DNA of 64,000 bases from Cladopsammia gracilis (Eukaryota; Cnidaria; Anthozoa; Scleractinia; Dendrophylliidae). A model generated the notes under the pieces. That model was not told the origin of the DNA and ran no database searches. It saw only the letters and a program-made list of their open reading frames with translations. The position numbers were made by a program, and so were the translations under genes. Location: positions 372,001 through 436,000 of the forward strand of contig JAJGOT010000474.1 of assembly GCA_022457155.1 (NCBI GenBank). The letters run 5' to 3'. Each line of letters opens with the position of its first letter. The first letter of the stretch is position 1. Below, piece after piece: positions 20,601-32,600 of the stretch.

Positions 20601-23600
20601 CAAAAAACAATCCTTGTCTTCACCTTAACTTTGAGCAAGTTCATCAGCCCTTGGGCACCCTGCTGTTGTCCCTTGGATCGGCTTACTGCAATCTCATTCT
20701 CATAATTTTCAATACTGATTTCGGTTTTGTTGTTAAATTACCACATTAACATTATCATTTTATCGTTTAGAATGATTCACTAGACGCAGTGACCTCGATG
20801 ACGTCACTTCTGACGTACAAGGCACAAGCAAAGAATACGACTGACATACCGCTTATTATAGATTCAGCAGAAAACCTTGGCACGTGCCTGAATAACATGC
20901 TAAAAACTGGAGCAGGAATTGCTGCTTCATCAGATGCAAACACTGCGGATAAGGCAAGTCGCGTTATTGAGTTCATAAAATAATGTATTTATACCTAATC
21001 GTACCTTTTTGGTATGCTTCGGCGGCATGTCAGGCCAGTTTGGTCGAGTCATGGTTCGTATTTTGGCGAGACGCAGTCGAGCCAAAATACCCATGGCGAG
21101 ACCAAACGAGCCTGATATGCCGCCGAAGCGTACCAAAAAGGTACGATTAGGTATTTACCGTACCCAAATTCAGTCCAAAATCCGGTGATGTTTTTAGCAG
21201 TTACGGTAATAAAATCTGTCAGGCGTCCTATCGTGTGGCCCGCGAGGAGAATAATACGAGTCAACAAACGGCGCAAAAAGTGATGAATGAAAAATAATTT
21301 TACTTTCAGCGAGCAAAGTGAGAAATCGTGGTAGCAAAATATGTGTAAAATCCTTCTCTGCAAAACTATTACCGGCATTTGAAAACGAGAAAATTACAGT
21401 GTATGCCGAAGAAATCATTTTACAAGTCTTATCTCGAGGGAACGAACACATAAATAGTGTAAATGTCGCATGGAAGCTTCAAATACTCGCTTCAGCCGAA
21501 ACTTTTGGAACCAGAGGTAAAGTTGACGTTAATGGTTGCATTTTCAAACTTTGCACCATAAAATCGTGCCATATCAGGTCAGTGACTTGATATCGTAGAA
21601 TATCAGGACAGTAGATTAGCCTTCTGATTGGCTAATTACGAATTTGGGTACGGTAAATAGTAGAAATCAATTGACCAAGCAACCTCTTATTCATCTGGCG
21701 CAAATTTAGTGGAGCATGATATTACGGAGGGTAGTTTCACATCACTCACGCGTCGTGTTCACACATGATATCTTCGTCGTATAGGTCTACCGACATGGAG
21801 AGCGCTATTTTCATATATAGGCTGTGTATCAATGTAAAATTATAGTCTCCATGCACGTTTTCTCTCGCATTCGTTCTCCATATTGTGCCCTATACCTTTG
21901 CCTTTCTTTGATAGCAATAATTAATAGTTATGTATCTGGCAAATTAGAAACCAATCAAATTACGCAGTTACGCAGCAGCCAGCTCATTTACTCCTGCGTC
22001 TATGGGGAGTGGTGAGAGCGGCCGGTACTTTTAACAACTGTTACTATCGAATGAACTTTGAATTATTTTTATTTAAAAGCATATTTCATCGATAATGTAT
22101 TAATCTTCTTATTAATATTGTTTTTATTTTTATTCAGGGTATTAATGTAGTTAAACGCTGTATGAAACTTGTCAGCAATGTAAGTGACGCGGTACTGGAA
22201 CTGAACCTCCCAGATGAAGAAATTGTATCGATTCGAACGGTTGGTATGACCTTCGCTCTAGGACGTCATACAGCTGCAAGATTGGCTGGATTACAAATTG
22301 AAAGTGGAGATGGAAAATGTGTTCTACCGGCTGAAATTGTTGCGGGAGTTTCCAGTGTCACCAACACTAGTTTCGTGGATACTCAGGTATGAAAACAATT
22401 ACTTTATTGCAGGGAACGCATTATTTTTGTTAAATCTCTCGAGAAACAATAGCGTTTCCAATGTTATCTAGAATAATCAAATTGTGAAAGGATTATTTGA
22501 AAAAAAATACTTCTTATCTGCAATCATGGTATCAATTGAATGCGGTAAAATTTATTCGATTCGGCGCCATACGTGGATTATATTTATTGCTGGTTCTTGT
22601 CATTGTCTTGTAGATTTTTGTCCTGAAAAACTTGGCAAACTCCAGGCAGATCTGTCTGCTGGTTATACGGTATAACAATCTGAGTAGCACTGGAAAAGTT
22701 GAAAATTTACAAGTCATGTAAATTTGGATTTACAAAATGTAAATTTGGATTTACATGATTTGTAAATTATAATTTACATGTTAATGCTTTGTAAATTAAA
22801 ATTTACAAGAAATTTACATGTTTCAATGGATCATGTAAATGTACTGTAAATTACCATTTACAGTGTCATTTTCTAAGGCTATAATTTGCCGAACATGTAA
22901 ATAACATGTAAATTGTTTTCGGTAGATTTACAGGATATAAGACATGTAAATTTTCCGAAACATCCTGTAAATATCATGTAAATGGTTTACCAGACTGAAG
23001 AGGGATTCGAGAACCCTGTAAATTTAATTTACATGTTTCAATGGATCATGTAAATGTAACGTAAATAGTTACTAAATAATGATTTATGTAAGTGAGAAAA
23101 GGAGGGCTCAGTATTGAAACTGTCTACAGTGAGAGTATCAGTATCGAACTTCTCGATAACTAGAACTAAAGTCAGTTTCCCCTGCTTCACTCTTTTACAA
23201 TTATTCGTTAACTGTTTTAAGTTTCCTCTAACGCATCGAGTTATGAAGATTCTAAACACTCACGCTAAAATACGGGTGCCGCTGAAACACTGAAATCCAC
23301 CGGCACCATGTTATTGAAGGAAAATGGAAATAGGAGGCTGTGAAATACATGAACACTGATAAATTACATAGGACTTCCACCATACCATCGGATTTCATCG
23401 AAACTTACAACTTTCACCGATGATGACCCTTCTTTACTATTTAAAGCTTAAACAACATACTTATCAAACACCATGTCATTGAAAAAGGGAGACTCCAGAC
23501 ACCAGTGTAACAATCATGTAACCCTTTAAAAGTCGTGTAAATGAAAGTATCGAGACTGATAAATCCTCCAAGGTGCGGGATTGCAGAAAATTGGAATATA

Positions 23601-26600
23601 CTAATTTGCATCTCATTGAATAAGAATAGAGCTCATTGTCCCAATGCCTCGTTCTAAAAAGAATTGAAAAGAATAGAACCAATTTTCCACAATCCCGCAC
23701 CTCACTCGATAAATCCCTGTAAAAGAAGCGCTTTTCAAGAGCGTGCACTCGGGCATATTGTTGATTGCCGGCGGCATTCGGGAAATGCAACAACAGACAG
23801 AGCCAACGTCAAGATTACTTAGCGTTCGGTATTGGTAGAATAGCTTGCCGAAATATTGTAAAAGTACGAAGAATTTCCTTAAAAATGATGTCGCGCATGT
23901 GATGCGTTACGCGTGACACGCGTCAGAACTCTCATGTAAAACAAGTCCGGTCCCCTTATTGAAATTGTTCCAGCATTGATAAAGTCAAAAATGATATAAT
24001 CAAATAGTCCAAATTTAAATTTCAAAGAAAGATTCGTAAAAGTTGCGTAGTCTATTCCAGATGTTCAGTTTCAGTGGATTGAGTAAATGGGTATCCCGTG
24101 AGCACCTGAAAATGTTTTGCCTTTTATGAGGATCCTGGGGAAATATAACAATAAATTTTTCAGTTATTCTAGGAGCGAAATAACATAAGCAGAAGCTGGA
24201 TTCTCCTCAGTGACTCCTTGGAAACGGGGAGGTTATAAATTCTCCAAAACATGCAACTCGGACGTATGAGAGGGTACAATCTATGTCCCTATAAATGACG
24301 CATCTACCGCTGAATAATGAAGGCCGCTGACCCGAAGGCGGCGAAGGCGGGATATTTTCAACGGTCGAGTTTGACTTCACGCGAGGCTTCGGGCCTTAAA
24401 ACGGCTTTATTCAGTGGAAATATCAATACAAAACGCCTTAAAAGAATGAAGAAGAACCCACGCATCTTTGCAGGTATGTTTTTACCGCTGGGGAGCGTTT
24501 CGATTTGAATTGTACTGTCAACCATGCGTGCATTTCTGGCATGAATCTACATGTAAGCAGATGTAAGTTAAGCTTAACTCAAATGTGACAATGTTTGTTC
24601 AAATTCAATTGATTTTCGAATGCTACATGTAAATACTCAAATCAGTTTAGTTTAACAAAAATGGTGGGATGTATTTCACCTTAAACTGCCACAACTTGAT
24701 AGAAAATGAATCGAAAAAGATCAGTTTTGAGAAATGTACATTTAGGGTATATTTTATAGAGAGTTACAAGAACACAGGTCAATCAATACATGAACACACG
24801 TTAATATTTACATGTACGTTTATACCTGCAAAGCTTTTCAATACGTGAAGGGGCCTTGTTCTCATGGCAGTTGCCTTTACCTGGAAATGCCTTGAACGTT
24901 TCAAACTGTCCAATGATACTGTACATTTAAAATTAATACAGTTTTGTATTAAGCGCACATGTATAACTCTGAGAAATATTAAGTAAGTCTTATTTAAAAC
25001 AACAGCATTAAAGGGATGGTTTCACGGTTCGGCGAATGTACACAGATTAAAATGCTTTATTTGCTTTCTGACCAATTTTATTGGTTAAAAATCCACTCAC
25101 ATTTACTTCAATAATGACATATTATAATTAGTCCAAACAAAGTGAAGGATGACCAAAATTCACAGAAAATTTCAATGGATTACACCGACAAAGTCAACAC
25201 TGAATAAAACCTTTGACCGGAAGGATTTATTCTAGGTTCTGGTGGCTTTCATGGCTCACATGGGTACAGTATGTATGTGTAATCATCCATTCAATCAGCT
25301 GACTGACTGTGGCATTTTCATGGGCAAATTTCCCACCAGAGTTATCTATTCACTTCTGATTGGTGTAAACAATGAAGTTAAATGGGTTACATCATAGCTT
25401 GCACATGCGCCGAACCATGAAACCCTCCCTTTAAGTATAAATTAAGCTTAAATATGCAGATTGTATTGTGACTGGTCAGTATCAATAGAGGTTATAATTC
25501 AGCGAAAAGTTGTGTAATGCAGCTTTGTATTTTTACAAATCAGGTGAGAAAAAAATAAAAACTGATGAGTAAAAATGCCCAGCCCCATTACACAATTTTT
25601 CACTGATTAAGTTGTTTGTTGTACATGTACATGTTGTTTTTTATATAGTTCACCTATCATTACTACAACAATCATCTTTCCCACATCTAATTGTTTGAAT
25701 TTTTTTTTAATGTTTTCCTTTTCCTTTATGGGCAGCCTGTACTCTCTCTATATTTAACAGTAGTTTTTATATAATGTAAATCAATGTGGAGTACAAATAA
25801 AGTTGTTGTTGTTTGTTGTTGTTAGCCTATGGTCAGACAAGTGTAATAACACAGCATATTTGACTTGTTATGTTGCTTATTTGTGCCGTCAAATGGTAGA
25901 TTTTGGACTCGAGACAGTATAAAATGCTGACTACATTAATATACAGTTGTAAGACCAAAACTATTTCTTAGTGCCTTCAGTGGTGTGCAGCTGTGTGCTG
26001 ACTATCTCTGAGTACCTATCTCTGATAGGTACTCCATACAATTCATTTTCATAACATTACAGATTAAAGACGTGAAGATGTTCACAGTTATCCTGTGTGA
26101 TTGTGGAAAATAGAATACTGTCAGAAAGAAGAAAATATGAGACATCTGAGAAGACTCGAAGGCTTAGAAGGACAGTTATGCAGCAGATTGCTTGATAGAT
26201 TAAGTCATAAATTAGGATGAAGTGACAGTTTTGGTCTTAGTCTGCATTTTATACCCAGTCAGCAGACTACACTTGATACGAATATGCACTTATGCCAGTC
26301 TGCAATCTTCAGTCTGAATTTTATAACATCCAAGATTGTAACTTGGTTGATCACTTAAAGACAGTAACCTTACATAAAAAAAACCCTGCTGGTCTTGATG
26401 AGTGGGATTGACACTTTGTACATTGTGCTATGGAGTATTAAAGTTAAAAAGTATTGGTCACCTCTTTCTGCACATTCTAAAATAATGTTCATACACTGTA
26501 ATTGTGAATGGATTGCATCATTCTTTTTAAACTCCCAATATGAAATCAAATATTCTAATCAGTTAAAAGCAACACATGCTGAGTAATAAATAACCAGATG

Positions 26601-29600
26601 TGCATGTAACTGTGGAGAGAGATGAGGGTGTTTTTCTAACACATGTACAGTGGTGTAGGTTTACATAACAGTGTGACTTGAAAATTTAAGTCTCAGTATA
26701 AAGTACAAGCTAGGCAATTTTGGGTTCACAGAAATTCTCTTTACACTATTATTATTTGTATTGTTGTTTGTAGTATTTTAGAGTGTGAATATGCACCAAG
26801 CCAAAAGCAAAATAATATTTATATAAGAGCTGTACATTGTTCTGTCTTGAAACTAAAAGGTACATGTACACTATAAGGAGGATATTATACCGTCATTCCA
26901 GCATGCTTTGGGTAAAATTCCTGTGAATGACTTCTGATTAAAGTTTTATGTTGGTCACAGCAAAATCTACAGTAAGATGAAATAAAACTGAATGATTAAT
27001 GCTCATACCATAGAAAATTCAGAATTGTGAGAAAAGCGAAGGTCGATTTTGAACTAAAAACAACATAACCATAAACAAACGCAGCAGGTCAGTTGCATGC
27101 CGAGTAGATGAGCTGAGTAGCTGTTGTTTTATATTTTTATTAGCGGGAATTATTTCACCAGCTCTGTTCACCGGTGTTAGATTCGATACAAATATAAGTC
27201 AAACTGAAGGCAAGCAAATATAATATACAGATATTTCTTCTAATTTAAGTCAGCATTGTTTTGAAATGGCAAGAAGGTTTATTGATTCCATGAATCTGTG
27301 AAGAGATTCAAGTGTCTAACATGCAATGCCAATCAAGGATTTTGGCCCCTCTGGGAATTTAAGCAACCTTAAATCAAACTGTAAACATAACCCCAAATCA
27401 TGGAAAAATATTAATATTCTGTAAAGGTGAATAGAATAAATAGGTTAACATTAATTTTGAAATTTTTCTGCTGTGACCAACTGACCTCCAACCTCAACAG
27501 CGTCTGTGTAAAATGAGCTGCTTGCATGTCGCCATCATTTGATAATATTGTTTGCTTGCAATGCATGCTGGGAAGATGGTAAAATCCTCCTTTTTTAAAC
27601 TGCATTTTCAAGTCAGTTTTTACTCTTAAGACAATGTTCATGTATATTATTCACATTGACCATGCCCATCTATTCACTGGTACATGTAATATTAAATAGT
27701 GGCTCTGAGGATAATATATTTAATGTAGCAGTGATGTGGGAGCATATGCTTCATATTTTCTCAATTTGAAATACATAACGTATTTAATTTTGTGATTTCT
27801 TTTCTCTAGTTAGAAATGGTATCATTCAAAAAGATTCAAGGAGAGCCTTTTATGGTAAGAGAATAATTGATGTTATATGTCCATACACATTAAGGCTGTT
27901 TTCTAACAGGAGCCTGGTAGTAATTTGTAACTACAAAGTAACTGACTTGGGCACCTACATGTACATGTACATGTACAATGTGTTAATATTTTGCTGCAGT
28001 ACCAAACATTATTCAAATGGGATCCTTAGGTCTGATCTAAAATCAGTGTTTTAGTCGACTACTGTATGGAATAACATAATTTGGTGTTGTTTTCTTTTGA
28101 TGTAGACATAATTAATGTACCCTGCCAAGCATTCATGGTGAAATCTGATAAACTGCACCTAAATTTATGGTGCATCGTGTATTTTCTTTAGTTAAATGTC
28201 CCTGATCTTTGTTTTAAACTTGGTCTTGTTAACCCAGAAAAATTTGAACCAGGTGTTTATTGAGAGACCATCATTTTATTCATTGTCCCCTGGTGATTGA
28301 TTTTTTTATCAGTTCCTCATTCTCAGAAACTCGTGGCTGTATTTTATTGATATTCTCCAGAGAAATTGGATTGTGATCACTGCATTTATAGGCAACCTTT
28401 GATTTAAAGTCCATTACTTGTCACTGGATTTTCCATACTCATGTTTATTGTAAACTTAAAATCCTGGTTACATGTACATGTATAAGCCCACCCGGTTATA
28501 GGCCCACAAAATTCTCCCAGTTATAACCCCTTCTGGATGTAAGCTTCCACATCTCCACAACAATTCTTTACATGCATGTAAAGAACATAACCTAACTGAA
28601 ATAATTGAACAGTACTGTATCACAATATTTTGTGCTTACCATCCTACAGTTGTGTATAAACTCTTAAAAATTTGTATAAGCCCAGGGCCAACATGCATAA
28701 CTGGGATTTTATGGTATTCATATTGCCTTTAAATTGTTATTAAAAACGAGCTTTACATGTAGTTTCCACTAGGTTTTTCATAATGTGAAATCTTATGCAC
28801 AGGCAGGTGATAGCATGTTATCATATCTTTGAGTGACCACATTTATACTGATTGCAGATTGCATCTTCAGTTCAGCAAATGACAGCATTTTGTCAGAACT
28901 TTAATGCCATTTTGGCATAATTCTATTCATAGGCTGCAGGTACCTGGCCTATTAATTAAAGGAGAAATGTTGAATTAACCTGTCCGATAAATTTTAAATT
29001 CTGCGCTAACATAGGATAATATGAACAACAATATTCACGGAGATAATTGGATTATGGCCTGAGTGTGATGCCATTAACGAAGGAAAAAAAAACAAAGCTA
29101 GTATCGAAAAAGGAGTTGAATTCTTTTCTTGAAGCAAGGGCCCAACCAACGAACAGGGTCAATCTCCTTGCGGGTAGTGGAGTTGGTGGCAGAATGTTTT
29201 GAAGAAACTGGAAAAACACTGGAATGACCACTTGTCGGGGTTTTTCTGCCGGGACGGGGACGCCGTCATTTATCCTTTGTAATCTTCCTCTCTGCCCTCC
29301 TTTCGGCTTGGTACATTCTTTTCTCATCGTCCGAGTTTGAAGCAAGCTCATCTGACAAATCACGAGACAAATCATCTGACAAATCACGAGAATTTAGTTT
29401 TATCGACTAAGTTGACTGAGTCGATAAGGTAAACTGACCACCGTAACAAGGGCTAGCGCTCGAAACGTTAGCTATTTGAATCTTTTTACGGTGGTCAATT
29501 TACCTTATCGACACAGTCGATAAAACTAAATTCTTGTGTTTCATCCCCCACCGACGCAGCACCACAGTTTCTCTAGAAACTAACTCCATTCATCTGACAA

Positions 29601-32600
29601 ATATTCGTTAAGGCATGGTCCATTTATTACTGATTTCCTTTCATCTTACATGTATAGTTCTTGCGGCGAGCCTTTTTAAAAGCCTGTTGGATGGTCGAAC
29701 TATTTTCCTCAGAGAAACGCTTTGAAAATTTGCTAAGCCGAGATTCAATAACTTGGGTAAGTTTATCAGTTAAAGAACTAATCGAAACGGAAACAGAAGA
29801 CTGAATAGCTGCGCTTATAGAAGGATCTGCTTATACAAGGGCCAGCACATGCTCATGTTTCCTCATTGTCGTTCATGTAAAAAAGTGGTGCGACAACAGA
29901 CAAAAACCTTGAACCTGCTCTTGTCTCGACAGAATGGATAGAACAAGAGACTTTCAAACACCTACTGTAAATGGAAATAATTCTAATTCTTGTCGGTGTT
30001 ACTTGTATGTAATGTTGAAGTGTAAATGGTGTGAATAAAATACGTCCGTCACCTAATCTTCACCGCACCACTTTTTTTAACATGAACGACACTGAGGAAA
30101 CATGAGCGTGTGCTAGCCCAAGCGTCAAAGCTGTGAATCCATCTCTAAGCGTTGCTATTCAGTCTTCTGTTTCCGTTTCGATTAATACTTTAACTGATAA
30201 GCTTACCCAAGTTATTGAATCTTGGCTTAGCGAATTTTCAAAGCGTTTCTCTGAGGAAAATAGTTCGACTGTCCAACAGGCTTTTAAAAAGGCTCGCCAG
30301 GAGAACTATACATGTAAGAGGACAGGAAATCAGCAACAAATGTACTATGCTTTACATGAATTGATACGAAAAAGTTAAAGTGGCCCTTCAATCAGGTACC
30401 GAGTTAGTTTCAAAACACGTCAAAGCGAGTACGGCTGGTTGACCATTAACGAATATTTGTCAGATGAGCTTGCTTCAAACTCGGACGATGAGAAAAGAAT
30501 GTACCAAGCCGAAGGGAAGGCAGAGAGGAACCCTGGTGAAAATCCCCACAGGATCTTCAGGGATGTTTGAAGATCTTCAAAGACCTGTCAAAGATCCTTA
30601 AAGATAAAGATCTTTAAAGGATCCTCACAGGATCTTTGAAAGATCCTCAAAGATTCTTCATCTGCAATTTATTGTATAATTTTTTTACAAAGATCCTTAA
30701 GGAATTGATGAAGATGTTAAAAGGATCCTACCAAAATATCCATGTGAGGATCTTTGCAAGGATCCTTTAAGATCCTCAAGAATTTATAAGGATCTTTCAA
30801 GGATCTTAATAAGATCCTTTAAAGGATCTTGCAAAGAACTTTGAAGATTTTTAAAGATCCTTGAAGATCTTTGCCAAGAATTTAAAGGATCCTTGAAGAT
30901 CTTGGCAAGATTATTGAGGATCTTACAGGAATTTAAAAGATCCTCAAAGATCTTTATTAAGATCCTCAGTAAGATCCCCGCAGATCCTCATGCAGATTTT
31001 TAAGGATCCTTAAAGATCCTTCAGATTCTCACCAGGGAAGGTTACAAAGGATAAACGCCGGCGTCCCCGTCCCGGCAGAAAAACCCTGACAAGTGGTCAT
31101 TCCAGTGGTTTTCCAGTTTCTTTGAGATATTCTGCCACCGACTCCGCTACCCGCAAGGAGATTAATCCTGTTCGTCGGTTCACTCAGGCCATAATCCAAT
31201 TATCTCCGTAAATTATTGATGTTCATATTATCCTATGTTAGTGCAGAATTTAAAATTTATCAGAAGGGTTAATTTAACATTTCTCCTTTAAGGTTACAGT
31301 GTACCTTCGGGGGCGTCTCCAGTATAACAGCTCTAGCGTCTTCAGATTACACTTAATATACCTAAACCAGATATCAAATTAAAGCTTATAGAGCTGGCTA
31401 TCTAAATATGGAAGCCATTTGGTAATAAAATGAATTGTCGAATTTTTTACGACGTCAAAATTCGAACGTCCGAATCAGCTTTAAAACGCTATAACTCAAA
31501 GCGATTATTATATTTTGCTAATTTGATTTGTTCTCGGATTTCCGAACACGAAGCGCTAAAAAAAACGTGTCGGCGATTTTCCATATTCAATTGCAGTGAA
31601 AAGTTACAGAATATTTTCGAAAAAGGGAGAAAAAAAATTGGAATGATCGCACGGAAATGCCTCCTGACGAAAAAGTTTTCGGAATCAAGAAATTCGCTGA
31701 CACGTTTTTGTTGATTATATGTTAGCCTAGCTTCTGTCCAAATTTAAGGAAAATCGAACAAATTTCCTTCGAGTTGTAGCTCTTTAAAGTGTCCCCAACA
31801 AGCGAAAAATTAACTTTGAGAAAACGGCGCTTAAAAAAACATATCGCTTAATAAACAAACTCCGCCCACAAAAGTTATTCCGTCATTTCTCCGTCAATTT
31901 TCACTATTTTTCGATACTTTTTTTAACTCATGCGCATAGCGGCATGAGGTTAAAAAATGGGCTCGGTTTTTCTTTGTGTCACGATTTTGCATGCAAATTT
32001 ATGCACGCATATTTTAGTGTACGCGAACTCGCCCCTGCCTCCCCTAGAAAATTATTTTTGTTCCCTATTGTTATAAAAGGCTTCAGGAAGGTTAAACCAA
32101 TCAGAATCCGTCTACTGAGCGCATGTCTGGATTTTAGGGGGGACTAGAGAGAACCGGTTTGTCACTCGGAGAAGATTCAGATTTCAAACAAATATGGCTC
32201 CTTCTGTACTCTACACTTCAATTTTTCAGACGTTCATTTTCCATTACCAAAATGTAAACACGCCTTTTAAGACATCGAAATGGAAAGAAAAAGTCCTTAA
32301 GACGATTTGTATGCCTCTGAAAGCGATGTCAAAGCGGGACATCTGGAAGCGCGAAGCAGCAGACTTTACTAAGAATTTTCAAGCATTCCTGGAAAACTAC
32401 GGTAAAGAAAATAACATTTTTGAATGTCCATTTACTTTGTAAGAAACATTTCATAGACTGTTTGTTCTTCGACATGTCCTAAAATTTGCTTGCGTTGCTG
32501 ACACGGCTTCCTCGATGAGATAATTTAACGCATTTTGCTCTTGAGACTAAACTAATAGATATTTGAATAAAACGTTCAACTGAGAGAATTCGTTGTCTTT

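Larger units (their letters stand above)
11450..20640 (-). mobile_element. Decayed minus-strand LINE, split by three later insertions
   Basis: Pieces of one endonuclease/reverse-transcriptase LINE lie in order on the minus strand. Endonuclease-like blocks are at 20640-19736, the first part of the reverse transcriptase at 19151-18734, its continuation at 17109-16850, and the C-terminal tail with an RKRGRPRNNWRRSM block at 16515-16326 and 11689-11450. The gaps are filled exactly by a piggyBac-like MITE, an L1/Tx1 copy and a Ty3/gypsy element, each with its own target duplication. Frameshifts and stops show the LINE is ancient. Confidence 0.8.

Noticed and set aside
27956..27980. ACATGT dinucleotide-like run
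   Set aside because: Short simple repeat, common in AT-rich DNA; no further structure.
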